Shown in pieces: positions 16,385-25,453 of a stretch of 64,000 nucleotides of DNA. The stretch lies in assembly GCF_042675915.1 (NCBI RefSeq), contig NZ_JBHTKL010000005.1, positions 186,001 to 250,000 of the forward strand, in the 5' to 3' direction. The position numbers were made by a program, and so were the translations under genes. The DNA is from Thalassobacillus_A hwangdonensis. GTDB taxonomy: Bacteria > Bacillota > Bacilli > Bacillales > Halobacillaceae. The notes under the pieces are model-generated. The model was given only the letters and a program-made list of their open reading frames with translations, made no database searches and had not been told where the DNA came from. How positions within the stretch are numbered: position 1 is the first letter of the stretch; each line of letters starts with the position of its first letter.

Positions 16385-18133
16385 TCATATCCTAACACCC
16401 TCCATTTGAGAATCCTTCACTTCCAAATCCCATTCCCTCACAAACCTGGCATAGGCCAGCGGCTGTCCATGATTGAAGATATTCCCGGAAAAATCAATGA
16501 TGTTGCACTCTGCGGTCCCGCCAAATCTTGGCCCACGCAAGCCTCTCCCGACCATCTGTTCATAAAGAATAATACTAGAAGTTGGGCGGGTAATAAGCAG
16601 GTGGTCGGTTTTTGGTGCGTCGAAACCTGTGGTAAGGACACCAAAGTTGAATAGGAATTCGATTTCTTTGTTCTTGAATGCATGGATGTGCATCTGGCGG
16701 ATCGACTTCGGTGTCGTTCCGGTGATGCAGGCGGATTTCCTGCCAAGTGCGTTCATCACCATGGATAGGAAGGCTGAGTGCTCGACGGTGCAGCCGTAGA
16801 CGAGGGTCGAGGATCCTTCCGGGATGTTGCGCATCGTTTCGATGATATGGAAGTTCCGCTCTTCGTCCTCTGCCAACACTCTCAGGAAATCGGTATGGAC
16901 CTCCTCCTGACTGCCATCCAGCTCGTCTTCAGTCAGTTCGTACTTCTTCCCGTATTGGTGCAATAGGAAGTTCGGTGTGGCGAGGTAGCCTTGTTCCCGG
17001 AAGTAGCGCAATGGGTTGTCGTTATACTTTTTCATTTCGGGAAGCTCTGGGTGGATCAGATAGGCTTCAAAGGTATCCACCAGTGCCACGGTTTCTTCGT
17101 TGCTTCGCCCTGGGGTAGCGGTCAGACCGCAGATTGGGAACAGCTGATTGTCCGTCAGTTCACGCGCACGGAGGAACAGCTGCTCATAGCTCATAGCGGT
17201 GGCGTGGTGGGCCTCATCGATAATCATTGCCCCACAGTTACTTAACAGCTCATCGAGCACCTCGTCCTCTTTTTTGACACGTGAGTAAAGCTGCTGAATG
17301 CTGGCAACGACCACACCACCGATTAGGTCATTCGGCTTCACTTCTGCACCGGAAAAATAGCGATAGACCCTGAGAGCCTCCGGGAATTCGCGGTTCTGCC
17401 ACATATCTGTGATGCATTGTATCGCCTGTTCACAGAGCTCCTGGCTTTGCGCGATCCAGATCATATACTTCCCTTCGTTGAAACGAGGCTGCATCCAGTC
17501 GATGAAGCTCTCGACGGCCACGCGTGTCTTTCCTCCACCAGTCGGCAGGGTGACCACGCATCGCGTTCGGTCGCCTTCCATCCGCAGCACTTCCAGCATC
17601 CGATTTTTCAATCCAACCTGATAGTCTACAAGCGGGGGCACCTTCTTGCGTGGGTGAATGTCCATGATAGGTTCTTTGGCTTGTGTGGCTGCATTTTTCA
17701 CCCCGGAAAAGATCAATGGAAGACCGAGCGTCTTGATGAAATCTCTTGGCCAGACGCTACCTGGCATCCATTTCTTTTTGGCGAGTGCGTTCGGTACGTA
17801 GGAAGGGGACTGGATACGCTTGCCTTTGATGGGATTACGCTTCAACAGACGAAGGAGTGTTTCATCGTCCAACTGTTTGAGCAGATACGCTCGGAGCTTC
17901 CTTGTCGCGTCGTCTGATCCTGCGAATAGGTCTGCCCCTTTACTGACGAGGAGTGTACGGAGCAAACGCTCGTCCGTCAGCTTAGGCTGATCCATCGCTG
18001 TCAGCACATCATTCATGCGGTGGAAGGATTCTTTTCCAACCATCGCAAGGAACAGCTGACTTGGTACGTTGAATTTATGGATAAGGATATCAATCGATTT
18101 TTCTATTTCGGTTTCGCTAGGGAAGGACTGCAT
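16385..18133 (-). CDS. Superfamily 2 DEAD/DEAH helicase
   Basis: ATG 18133 follows 'gagagg'. In the 582 aa protein the helicase motifs are in order: TLPTGGGKT (motif I, about 205), DEAH (II, about 307), LTATPGR (III) and QMVGRGLRGPR (VI). An N-terminal domain of about 170 residues precedes the helicase core. This architecture is found in ResIII-type repair or defence helicases; the role is not proven. It is transcribed alone. Confidence 0.88.
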   Translation of the reverse strand: MQSFPSETEIEKSIDILIHKFNVPSQLFLAMVGKESFHRMNDVLTAMDQPKLTDERLLRTLLVSKGADLFAGSDDATRKLRAYLLKQLDDETLLRLLKRNPIKGKRIQSPSYVPNALAKKKWMPGSVWPRDFIKTLGLPLIFSGVKNAATQAKEPIMDIHPRKKVPPLVDYQVGLKNRMLEVLRMEGDRTRCVVTLPTGGGKTRVAVESFIDWMQPRFNEGKYMIWIAQSQELCEQAIQCITDMWQNREFPEALRVYRYFSGAEVKPNDLIGGVVVASIQQLYSRVKKEDEVLDELLSNCGAMIIDEAHHATAMSYEQLFLRARELTDNQLFPICGLTATPGRSNEETVALVDTFEAYLIHPELPEMKKYNDNPLRYFREQGYLATPNFLLHQYGKKYELTEDELDGSQEEVHTDFLRVLAEDEERNFHIIETMRNIPEGSSTLVYGCTVEHSAFLSMVMNALGRKSACITGTTPKSIRQMHIHAFKNKEIEFLFNFGVLTTGFDAPKTDHLLITRPTSSIILYEQMVGRGLRGPRFGGTAECNIIDFSGNIFNHGQPLAYARFVREWDLEVKDSQMEGVRI

Positions 18134-18269
18134 GGTATTGCCTCTCAATCTATGTAAAATCAGTGTCATTATAGCATATTGAAACGACCCTTATTTTTTT
18201 TGGTAGAGGAAAAAGGATTTTAATGTTGAAAGGTAAAGTATAGAAATATATGAAAAGGGGTGTGATCGA

Positions 18270-18557
18270 ATTAAGGGGTTTGGCGAGATAAATAAAGTAC
18301 TTGCTTTACTAGGTATAGGGTTAAGTTTAACCGTTGCTACAATAATCGTGATTGACTACATAGATGATAAAAAATTAAATAAAGCCGTTCATGAAGAATT
18401 AGAAGAGCGCGTCGGCAACGATGATTTTACAATATTATTCGTCCAGGAAGTGGAATTTGACTCCAAATATAAAGAAAATCAAATTTCTGTTGGTTATACA
18501 ATCGATGATGAGCCCATGAAGTATTGGGGCTGGTATTTTGGAGAGGTGGAGAGTTGA
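18270..18557 (+). CDS. Small membrane-anchored protein, apparent ATT start
   Basis: The frame encodes a hydrophobic segment (KVLALLGIGLSLTVATIIVI) followed by an acidic soluble part. No ATG, GTG or TTG lies upstream of that segment. ATT 18270 sits seven bases after 'aaggggtg', which would give 95 aa. The first standard start, GTG 18348, would remove the anchor and has no ribosome site. A frameshift in the first codons is the alternative. Confidence 0.5.
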   Translation: MKGFGEINKVLALLGIGLSLTVATIIVIDYIDDKKLNKAVHEELEERVGNDDFTILFVQEVEFDSKYKENQISVGYTIDDEPMKYWGWYFGEVES

Positions 18558-18619
18558 TCCATGACTCCACTACAGAAGTTGGAGATAGGTGAATGGGTAG
18601 CTGAATTGGAGGGTGTCAT

Positions 18620-19198
18620 TTGAGCACAAAAAAGAAAGCAATTCTAATTAGTAGCTTGGCGTTGGTTGTGCTTTTGGGTGGATGGACTTGGCTCTATCCC
18701 TATTCACCTTTCAGCTTACATAAAAGTTACTCGTTCACGCCTGACCCTGTTGTTGTCGATGGGTATGCGGCGGATCTGGGTGAATTTAAACGCACATATG
18801 AAAAAGACTTGGATGCGCTTCATGCGGATGAAGGATATGATTACATAACGGGGCAGACCCAGTATATCCTTCCATTGTTTGAGCAGGAATGGCTGCTCAC
18901 CAAGGAACCTGTGAGCATGAGTATGGTGGATCTGGGTAACCTGCTATTTGAAGTGAAAACGGTTAGAAAGACGTTGCTGGACCTTCTGGGAAGGGAGGAC
19001 TTCCCCCAGGAGAAAAGGATGGATTTAGTTACTACTTTAGAAGGGGTTCTAGCTTTAGAGGAAGCCATTGTTGATATGAAAACTGGGAAAGCAGAGTCGC
19101 GAAAGACACTGAACATCCAATACCGCAATCTTCACGGGAGTTTTTTAAACAATTACATGAGGTATGAAATTTTCTATGAACGAGCACAGATGGAATAA
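18620..19198 (+). CDS. Secreted or anchored hypothetical protein, 192 aa
   Basis: TTG follows 'ggagggtgtcat'. The N-terminus is basic, then hydrophobic (AILISSLALVVLLGGWTWL), so the protein is exported or membrane-anchored. The rest is helical and acidic (DLGNLLFEVKTVRKTLLDLLGR, RMDLVTTLEGVLALEEAIVD). No family recognised. Confidence 0.7.
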   Translation: MSTKKKAILISSLALVVLLGGWTWLYPYSPFSLHKSYSFTPDPVVVDGYAADLGEFKRTYEKDLDALHADEGYDYITGQTQYILPLFEQEWLLTKEPVSMSMVDLGNLLFEVKTVRKTLLDLLGREDFPQEKRMDLVTTLEGVLALEEAIVDMKTGKAESRKTLNIQYRNLHGSFLNNYMRYEIFYERAQME

Positions 19199-19290
19199 TA
19201 TAGGTGAGGGATTTTTTTCCTAATCCATAGATGTTACAATAGACATATAAAGGAAATTCACGACACCCATTAGGAGGGTTACCCATTACA

Positions 19291-19719
19291 GTGAAACTAC
19301 TAGTCGCGTATGATGGAAGCGAACTTAGTAAGAAAGCCGTTTTGGAAGTGAAAAATCAGGCAGTCGAGGCCGAAGATAAAGAAGTTCACATCGTCTCTGT
19401 ATTGGAACCGAACGGCCCGCTCACACAGCCGATAATTTCAAGAGATCTCAGAAAAGAGATGATGGAAGAGTTCAACTTAGAGATGGAAAAGATCAAGCAG
19501 GAGTTAGGCGAAGTCAATGGACGCATTCTGACTGATGTCATGATATCTGAAACCGAAGATAACCCTGGGCAAGCCATATGCGCCTATGCGGAAAGAGAAA
19601 ACATTGATCTTATCCTGATTGGAAACAGAGGACTCGGAAACGTCAAACGCTTCTTTCTTGGAAGTGTCAGCAATAATGTCGTCCAGCACTCTCCTTGTCC
19701 GGTTCTAGTAATGAAATAA
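19291..19719 (+). CDS. Universal stress protein (UspA family)
   Basis: GTG follows 'aggaggg' at a rather long distance. The 142 aa protein shows the Usp fold with the ATP-binding signature G-x2-G-x9-G-S (GNRGLGNVKRFFLGSVS, about 110-126) and the typical 'SPCPVLVMK' end. Members bind ATP and aid survival under stress. It is followed by a terminator. Confidence 0.9.
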   Translation: MKLLVAYDGSELSKKAVLEVKNQAVEAEDKEVHIVSVLEPNGPLTQPIISRDLRKEMMEEFNLEMEKIKQELGEVNGRILTDVMISETEDNPGQAICAYAERENIDLILIGNRGLGNVKRFFLGSVSNNVVQHSPCPVLVMK

Positions 19720-19730
19720 TACAAAAGCCG

Positions 19731-19758
19731 CATCCTCCTTTTAATAGGAGGATGTTTT
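19731..19758 (+). terminator. Rho-independent terminator
   Basis: CATCCTCC / GGAGGATG stem followed by TTTTT, 11 bases after the usp stop. Confidence 0.85.
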
Positions 19759-19795
19759 TATGAGGAAGATCGTGCGGATAATAGGGAGAAAATCT

Positions 19796-20146
19796 ATGCT
19801 TAAGATCACAGACAATTACAGAACGAATTATCCCAATCCGATTACACTTACAAAAGGACAATCTGTGATCGTCGGGGAGAAATATGAAGGGGAAGAGGAC
19901 TGGGACCACTGGATCTTTTGCTATACAGTTGATGAAAGTTCAGGTGGCTGGGTACAGGAACAATTAATTGAACGGTCTGGAGGAACTGGCACGATTTTGG
20001 AGGATTATACGGCAAAAGAATTGAATGTAGATGCAGGAGATCGAGTCCTCCAATTGAAGGAATTGAATGGTTGGTACTGGGTGAGGCATGCAGCTAACTC
20101 TGAGGAGGGATGGATTCCTAAGGAAGTTACCAAGCTTCATACATAG
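19796..20146 (+). CDS. SH3-like domain protein, 116 aa
   Basis: ATG 19796 lies seven bases after 'gggaga'; the earlier in-frame ATG at 19760 overlaps the terminator and is rejected. Two beta-rich SH3-type modules are seen (about 3-60 'GQSVIVGEKYEGEEDWDHWIFCYTVDESSGGWVQEQ' region, and 70-112 ending 'EEGWIPKEVTKL'). No signal peptide, so it acts in the cytoplasm. Confidence 0.75.
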   Translation: MLKITDNYRTNYPNPITLTKGQSVIVGEKYEGEEDWDHWIFCYTVDESSGGWVQEQLIERSGGTGTILEDYTAKELNVDAGDRVLQLKELNGWYWVRHAANSEEGWIPKEVTKLHT

Positions 20147-20234
20147 TCCGAAACAACCTATCACTCTATCCAGGAATCCATCATTTATAATAAAATAGAA
20201 TCAGAACAAATTGACTACATATGGAGTGGGACAC

Positions 20235-20957
20235 ATGGAAAATTTGAGCATCATATTACTTGGGTGTGGGATTGGCGCCACCTTGCTGGCTGTATTATTT
20301 TTAGGAGTCTCGGTAAAAGGGAGTAAGGGCGTCTCGCCAGCAATCGTTTCTTTATCCATTATGGGCTTCCTTACCATTTTTGCAGGAATTGCCTTGATGG
20401 TACCTGGAGTCAAAAGTGCTGTAATGGGAGAAGGGCCTCGAGCTGTGGTAGCGGAAGATAAGCAAGAAAGCGACCTGAACGCTGTGGCGGAGGATACAAG
20501 CAGTGAGACAGCACTACATACTGAAGAGGAAACAGCCTCACCAGAGGAAACGGATGATGCTGGAGCAGGTGAGGAGACGGAACCTCAAAAAATCACACGG
20601 AAATTGGTTGAACAGGAAATGGCCAAGCAGGAGGGACTGGCGAGCTGGAAGATTGTCCAAAATGCTATAACCTCAGACAAAGTGGTCAATAATATTGCCG
20701 ACTACGATAAACCGGTTGGAGATAAGCGGGTTGTATGGGTGGATGGCACTGTGGAGGCGACTACGTCTGAAAAAGGGAATACAGCTAACGTCGGCTTTAC
20801 ACTTGAGCTGTACCAGATGGTTGGAGACACGGAGTGGTATATTGATGAACACTGGGGCGTGTTAAGGGCTCTTGTCGTGACAGAGAAGCCTGAAGTCGAT
20901 GAAAGCCAGTTTGATCTTAGTGATAGTGCAGAACTTCCATTTGGAGATGATGAGTGA
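20235..20957 (+). CDS. Membrane-anchored hypothetical protein, 240 aa
   Basis: ATG 20235 follows 'ggagtggg'. Two N-terminal transmembrane helices (about 4-25 and 38-57) are followed by a low-complexity acidic linker (about 70-120, rich in Glu, Thr, Ala) and a folded C-terminal domain. The domain has strands ('KRVVWVDGTVEATTSEKGNTANVGF', 'DTEWYIDEHWGV'). Function unknown. Confidence 0.75.
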   Translation: MENLSIILLGCGIGATLLAVLFLGVSVKGSKGVSPAIVSLSIMGFLTIFAGIALMVPGVKSAVMGEGPRAVVAEDKQESDLNAVAEDTSSETALHTEEETASPEETDDAGAGEETEPQKITRKLVEQEMAKQEGLASWKIVQNAITSDKVVNNIADYDKPVGDKRVVWVDGTVEATTSEKGNTANVGFTLELYQMVGDTEWYIDEHWGVLRALVVTEKPEVDESQFDLSDSAELPFGDDE

Positions 20958-20994
20958 TTTGTGAAGTCAGGAAGTTAGAAATAAGGGGGTAACT

Positions 20995-21429
20995 ATGACT
21001 GAAAATAAGAAAACGCTCATATGGATACTGATCCCATTTATATATGGACTTTTATCTAATTACTTTATGATCTTTATACCTTCGCTTTTGAGTCAGCTTG
21101 TTTTTGCGATATTTTGGTTTTGGGTCGGAATAAGATTTTCCTGCTTAAAGGGTAGTAGTATCAAGTGGTTTATTGTTGGAAATAGCATTTGGTTGGTTTC
21201 GTTTTTACTATATTTGTGGCAATTCGTAGCTTTGGAGGATGAAGGCAGAAATATGTTCCTGGCACTCATCAGTCAAAATTACATGCTCCCATTTATTTGG
21301 TCAGGTACTAGAATATCTTTATTGTTCTCAAATGTATTGGACGGAGCAACCATTACAATCATTGCATACCTTACTATGTTTGCAGTGTTTACGCTTGGAT
21401 TTATCGTAGGAAAGTTCAAGGTGAGATGA
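20995..21429 (+). CDS. Four-helix membrane protein, 144 aa
   Basis: ATG follows 'aagggggtaact'. Four hydrophobic helices span most of the length, ending in a short basic tail (GKFKVR). No family recognised. It is 37 bases after the previous gene and is followed by a terminator, so the two may be co-transcribed. Confidence 0.7.
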   Translation: MTENKKTLIWILIPFIYGLLSNYFMIFIPSLLSQLVFAIFWFWVGIRFSCLKGSSIKWFIVGNSIWLVSFLLYLWQFVALEDEGRNMFLALISQNYMLPFIWSGTRISLLFSNVLDGATITIIAYLTMFAVFTLGFIVGKFKVR

Positions 21430-21476
21430 TTGAAAGAGAGGAAACTATGTATTATTCAAATATTCTCCTCTAAAAG

Positions 21477-21518
21477 GTGCCAGCCCCATTTTGTTATAGA
21501 GGGGCCAGGCGCTTTTTT
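21477..21518 (+). terminator. Rho-independent terminator
   Basis: GTGCC and CCCC pair with GGGG and GGCGC across a small internal loop, followed by TTTTTT. Confidence 0.7.
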
Positions 21519-21561
21519 GTATAGTCGAAAAGCTGAAGTCTCGGCGACCTGAAATTCCCCT

Positions 21562-22842
21562 TTACTTGAAGAGGTTCTTCCTTCTCAATATACGCATTGC
21601 TTCCTCCAAATCCACATCTTTATAAATGTGCTCTGGTGTCCAAGGGATATATACGTCAGGTTGGATACCCGGATTCATTAGCGCTCCGCGATAATCTAAT
21701 GACTTTAATCTTGATGTTGGGTAACTGAATTCGAATTTTTCGTTCCACTTAATTGTTGTTAAGTTGGAATAATCATTGACTCCCATTGTTGGTCTTCCTA
21801 CAACTATAACCTTTGGTGACTTCTTACATAAGTAAACAAAAATATCACCAGCACTGCCGCAGTAGGTGTCAGTTAATACAATAATAGTTGCTGGAAGTTC
21901 GCAGCCGATTTTCTCGATTTCTTCATTATCTTCGCTAAAAGAAGTGAAGCCTTTCCCCTTATTCTTAACCCATGCTTCTTCTTTGAATCGCTCCAAGCCT
22001 TTACGGTAGGCTTGATTATCTGTCTTGGCCAATTCCTGATCTATTAAGCCAATCATCAATTCTGCATTACGATCTGTACAATTAAACTCAGTTGCGTAGT
22101 CGAGGTAATCGATTTTCATTGATGTAGCAGGGAAAAGGTAATTTTCTAAACTAGCATAAGCTAAGGTGCTGCCACCATAATTTACGCGCACGTCAATGAT
22201 GAGGTTTTGGGTTGACGTTAGTTCACTCTCGAACTGGGCTATTAGTGTATCTATTGTGGACTTTTCGAAGAAATCTGTGGCTTTCAGGTATAGTGTTTCT
22301 TCATCTAATCTGGTTATTGTATGTATTGGGGCGTAAGCCTTTTTTTCATATTTTTTTAAATCTAGTAATCGATGTTCACCATTAGAATTCACTACATCAG
22401 CTACACTGTAGTTTTGCAGGGCTTTTTTCCAATTTTCTCTTTCTGCTTTTGTTTCCATAAGTTCGCCCTGGTGTTGTTCCACCAACTCATGTATAGATAA
22501 TGCATCGAGTGAAAGGATTGCATCTCCTGGAGCGAGGCGATTCTCCTGGCCTACAGATGTGACGAACAATTTTTCATCAAACCGTCTGACACTAAACCCA
22601 TTATCGACTTCTTTTTGCTCATTAGAATCACTCATCTTAAAGTACATATGAGGATCTTTAAAGTCTAATAGGTAATCTTCTACGATTTCCGTAAATGAAT
22701 ATGCGTCTATTTCTCCCTTTTCTTCCAGGTTCTTTACCTTTTTCTCAAATTCCTTTGGGTTATCCCACCCTTTTTTGTCTCTCCACCCTGCGTAGTCGTG
22801 GTGCATGATATCAACGACTTCATTAAAAATTTCTAAATACAT
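21562..22842 (-). CDS. S41 family peptidase (tail-specific protease type)
   Basis: ATG 22842 lies five bases after 'ggagg'. The C-terminal half (about 190-400) has the TSPc core: 'NLIIDVRVNYGG', the nucleophile context 'TDTYCGSAGDIF' (Ser in GSAGD) and 'GRPTMGVNDYSNL'. No signal peptide is seen, so this member probably acts inside the cell, unlike CtpA. The N-terminal half may hold a degraded PDZ-like region. Confidence 0.82.
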   Translation of the reverse strand: MYLEIFNEVVDIMHHDYAGWRDKKGWDNPKEFEKKVKNLEEKGEIDAYSFTEIVEDYLLDFKDPHMYFKMSDSNEQKEVDNGFSVRRFDEKLFVTSVGQENRLAPGDAILSLDALSIHELVEQHQGELMETKAERENWKKALQNYSVADVVNSNGEHRLLDLKKYEKKAYAPIHTITRLDEETLYLKATDFFEKSTIDTLIAQFESELTSTQNLIIDVRVNYGGSTLAYASLENYLFPATSMKIDYLDYATEFNCTDRNAELMIGLIDQELAKTDNQAYRKGLERFKEEAWVKNKGKGFTSFSEDNEEIEKIGCELPATIIVLTDTYCGSAGDIFVYLCKKSPKVIVVGRPTMGVNDYSNLTTIKWNEKFEFSYPTSRLKSLDYRGALMNPGIQPDVYIPWTPEHIYKDVDLEEAMRILRRKNLFK

Positions 22843-22917
22843 GGAACTCCTCCGATTTAATGTGTTTTGTGGAAAGTTCTGCATTGTTGCGTATCTTAGG
22901 GTCTAACCGCTCTTTTT

Positions 22918-23100
22918 TTATTTCTCTTTCATGCGATGCTTCAGGAAAATCTGAAACACTGCCACTACACCCAGAAGGATCATGCCGGTTGTGAAAAGGG
23001 CTCCATCCCCAAAGGAAAAATAAATAATGATTATATAAACTAAGATGGCATAAACGAAGGTTTGGGCGATGTCATAGAGCTTTTTAGGATTGATGATGAT
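22918..23100 (-). CDS. Small membrane protein, 60 aa, apparent ATC start
   Basis: An in-frame TAA is followed by 'ggagag' and then ATC ATC ATC AAT CCT AAA; no standard start occurs before residue 40. The product has two transmembrane helices (about 8-27 and 33-52) and a basic end (KHRMKEK). The ribosome site and clean hydrophobic pattern argue for a real gene using ATC. Confidence 0.5.
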   Translation of the reverse strand: MIINPKKLYDIAQTFVYAILVYIIIIYFSFGDGALFTTGMILLGVVAVFQIFLKHRMKEK

Positions 23101-23243
23101 CTCTCCTTATTTCTGGTGTTTTTCAAGTATAGCATGACGTAAATTCCATTAATACCCAATAGGCACACTCTCTTAATCTAGCATCTCTCAATCGTGAAGT
23201 GCTATTCTTGAGGCAGAAGATTACAGGACTGGGAGGGCATCCG

Positions 23244-24326
23244 ATGGGAATCAACGAAATCATTGTGTACATAGTTATCGGCTTTCTGTGCCTCGGCGGA
23301 ATTGATAAATTAAGAGGCAACAAGTGGGGGCTTGGCAAAGGCTTTACCGATGGAATCATGACAATGGGGCCGTTGACGCTGTCGATGGTCGGAATCATTT
23401 CCTTGGCACCTGTGCTGGCAAGCATCCTGTCCCCTGTCGTCGTTCCGGTATACGGGCTGGTCGGTGCGGATCCTGCCTCCTTTGCGAATACGCTGCTGGC
23501 ACTGGACATGGGCGGATATTCGCTAGCGACAGAAATGTCTCAGAGTGCGGAAGCGGAGCTGTTTGCATGGGTATTCCTTGGGACGATGATGGGACCGACG
23601 CTTGCATTCACCATCCCAGTGGCGCTCGGCATCATCGAAAAAGACGATCATCCGTATTTTGCAAAAGGGATCCTCATCGGCCTGATTACGGTTCCTGTCG
23701 GTTGCTTGATTGGTGGGATGGTCGCAGGCTTGGATCTACTCATGATCACCCAAAACCTTATCCCGACGATCATTTTATCGCTTGCTATTTCAATCGGGTT
23801 GTTTAAGTACACGAATAAGATGATTGCTGGATTTTCTGTTTTTGCAAAAGGTATCCAGATTGTCGCGATTGTCGGTCTGATAGCGATCAGTGTGGAGACT
23901 TTTACAGGGGTGGTTGTTATCCCGAATATGACGCCGCTTGAAGAAGGGATAGGAATCGTCGGACGAATCGCTGTGTTTCTGGCGGGGGCATTTCCATTGG
24001 TTACTTTTATCTCTTCCATTATGAAAAAACCGTTGAGCAGAATTGGCGCATCGTTAGGGATGAATGATGTTTCCACTACGGGACTGGTGGCGACGCTGGC
24101 ACACAACATTCCGATGCTGTCGATCCTTAAAGATATGGATAAGAGAGGGAAGATCATCAACGTAGCTTTTGCTGTCAGCGGGGCGTTCGTGTTCGGAAGC
24201 CACCTGGGATTTGTTGCCGGAGTGAATCAGGAGATCGTTTTTGCAATGATTGTTGGTAAATTGGCAGGAGGAGTCAGTGCTGTCCTACTGGCGATCTTTG
24301 TCACGAGAAAAGCAGATCGTAATTAA
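23244..24326 (+). CDS. eutH: Ethanolamine permease-type protein EutH
   Basis: ATG 23244 follows 'gggagg'. The 360 aa protein with about ten helices matches EutH, the ethanolamine uptake protein: 'GGIDKLRGNKWGLGKGFTDGIMTMGPL', 'DMGGYSLATEMSQSAEAELFAWVFLGTMMGPT', 'ATLAHNIPMLSILKDMDKRGKI'. No ethanolamine ammonia-lyase or microcompartment genes are nearby, so it works alone or with distant genes. Confidence 0.88.
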   Translation: MGINEIIVYIVIGFLCLGGIDKLRGNKWGLGKGFTDGIMTMGPLTLSMVGIISLAPVLASILSPVVVPVYGLVGADPASFANTLLALDMGGYSLATEMSQSAEAELFAWVFLGTMMGPTLAFTIPVALGIIEKDDHPYFAKGILIGLITVPVGCLIGGMVAGLDLLMITQNLIPTIILSLAISIGLFKYTNKMIAGFSVFAKGIQIVAIVGLIAISVETFTGVVVIPNMTPLEEGIGIVGRIAVFLAGAFPLVTFISSIMKKPLSRIGASLGMNDVSTTGLVATLAHNIPMLSILKDMDKRGKIINVAFAVSGAFVFGSHLGFVAGVNQEIVFAMIVGKLAGGVSAVLLAIFVTRKADRN

Positions 24327-24366
24327 AAAACAGGACTTTCACGGATAGGAGAAGTCCTGTTTTTTT
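24325..24366. terminator. Bidirectional terminator
   Basis: AAAAAACAGGACTT pairs with AAGTCCTGTTTTTT between convergent genes. Confidence 0.88.
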
Positions 24367-24377
24367 AATGCTGATTT

Positions 24378-24764
24378 TTAACGTGACTTATTCAGTTCGA
24401 ATGTCTCGGTGTTGCCGTTCCATTCTACTGATATTTCCACTTCCGTGTGTTCGCTAACTTTAGCATTCGTTGGATTAGCTTTAGAACCACCCGTTATCTT
24501 TCCATTTTCACCTAATGTAACGCCACTTTCACCAAAGCCTCCCACACTTTCTACATTGTAAGTAATCTCTCCAACTGAACTAACATCATCACCCGTATAT
24601 TCAAGGGTGAGGTTCTGTGTTTCATAGTCATTACTATCCTGAATAACTTCTAATTCTGCTGCCCATTCTTCTGTTTCTCCAGAATAAGTAAAAGTTTTGG
24701 TGTTGCAGGCGGATAACAACATGACAACACAAAGTAATAATAAGGAGATCATTTTTCTGGACAT
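24378..24764 (-). CDS. Lipoprotein, 128 aa
   Basis: ATG 24764 follows 'ggagggtcacg'. The signal peptide ends in the lipobox LLSAC. The mature part is beta-rich (FTYSGETEEWAAELEVIQDSND, NLTLEYTGDD, VEISVEWNGNTETFEL). Similar small lipoproteins with a 'SGET..W' start are common in bacilli, with unknown roles. A small membrane gene lies 32 bases upstream on the same strand. Confidence 0.75.
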   Translation of the reverse strand: MSRKMISLLLLCVVMLLSACNTKTFTYSGETEEWAAELEVIQDSNDYETQNLTLEYTGDDVSSVGEITYNVESVGGFGESGVTLGENGKITGGSKANPTNAKVSEHTEVEISVEWNGNTETFELNKSR

Positions 24765-24796
24765 CGTGACCCTCCAATTCCTAATTATTATACGGA

Positions 24797-24970
24797 TCAA
24801 TATATCCTGCGAAAGACAATAAGATATAGGAGGTACAGATAAAAAACAAGGACGAGGGCTGAAGTGATTGTAGGGTTCGAGGAAAAGGGAACAACCATTG
24901 TAACATCAATCAACAATAATCCGATAAAGCCCATGATTGCTAATGCTCCATAAGTCCATTTCCTAACCAT
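24797..24970 (-). CDS. Small membrane protein, 57 aa
   Basis: ATG 24970 follows a near-perfect 'taggaggtaatgag'. Two transmembrane helices (about 7-28 and 36-53) end in a basic tail (FRRIY). It probably shares a transcript with the lipoprotein downstream. Below most length cut-offs but well supported by its ribosome site. Confidence 0.7.
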   Translation of the reverse strand: MVRKWTYGALAIMGFIGLLLIDVTMVVPFSSNPTITSALVLVFYLYLLYLIVFRRIY

Positions 24971-25170
24971 CTCATTACCTCCTAAATCATTATTTGCTTA
25001 TCCATACTGAACAAGATAGATAACCTAAGTATAGCATCATGTTTCCATATTATGTATTATTGTTCGGTGTACTTTACGTCCAATCTGTTCATAAAAAGTG
25101 TCAGCCCCCACTTTTTGTTTCAACAGTATCTCAGTGGGAGGTGGTATTATGCATTAAATTAAGTGCTAGC

Positions 25171-25374
25171 TCAATACACACTTGCTGAAGCAATCATGGC
25201 TATACTCCATACAATAAGTGTGAAAGAGAGCGTAAGCCAAACAGTATTGGCTGTAGTTTTTTCTTCACGCTTTATCTTCTTTAAGATTGAAACTAAATTC
25301 AAACAAAATATAATACTCAAGATCGGCATGAAGAACCATCCAATATTCAGAAAAACAACGAATATATAATCCAT
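25171..25374 (-). CDS. Small membrane protein, 67 aa
   Basis: I choose ATG 25374 after 'agggggaaat'. There are two transmembrane helices (about 2-28 and 44-64) with a basic loop (KKIKREEKTT). No family recognised. Confidence 0.6.
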   Translation of the reverse strand: MDYIFVVFLNIGWFFMPILSIIFCLNLVSILKKIKREEKTTANTVWLTLSFTLIVWSIAMIASASVY

Positions 25375-25426
25375 ATTTCCCCCTGTATGTACACATTGAT
25401 AATGTAAGTGTAGCATCATTTGGAAT

Positions 25427-25453
25427 AAAAAAAGAACCACAAGTAGTGGCTCT
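25427..25453 (-). terminator. Rho-independent terminator
   Basis: Read on the minus strand, GAGCCAC pairs with GTGGTTC and is followed by seven T. It ends the transcript of 25454-25636. Confidence 0.75.

Noticed and set aside
19760..19795. Upstream ATG 19760 for the SH3-like protein
   Set aside because: It overlaps the T-run of the usp terminator and has no usable ribosome site; ATG 19796 does.
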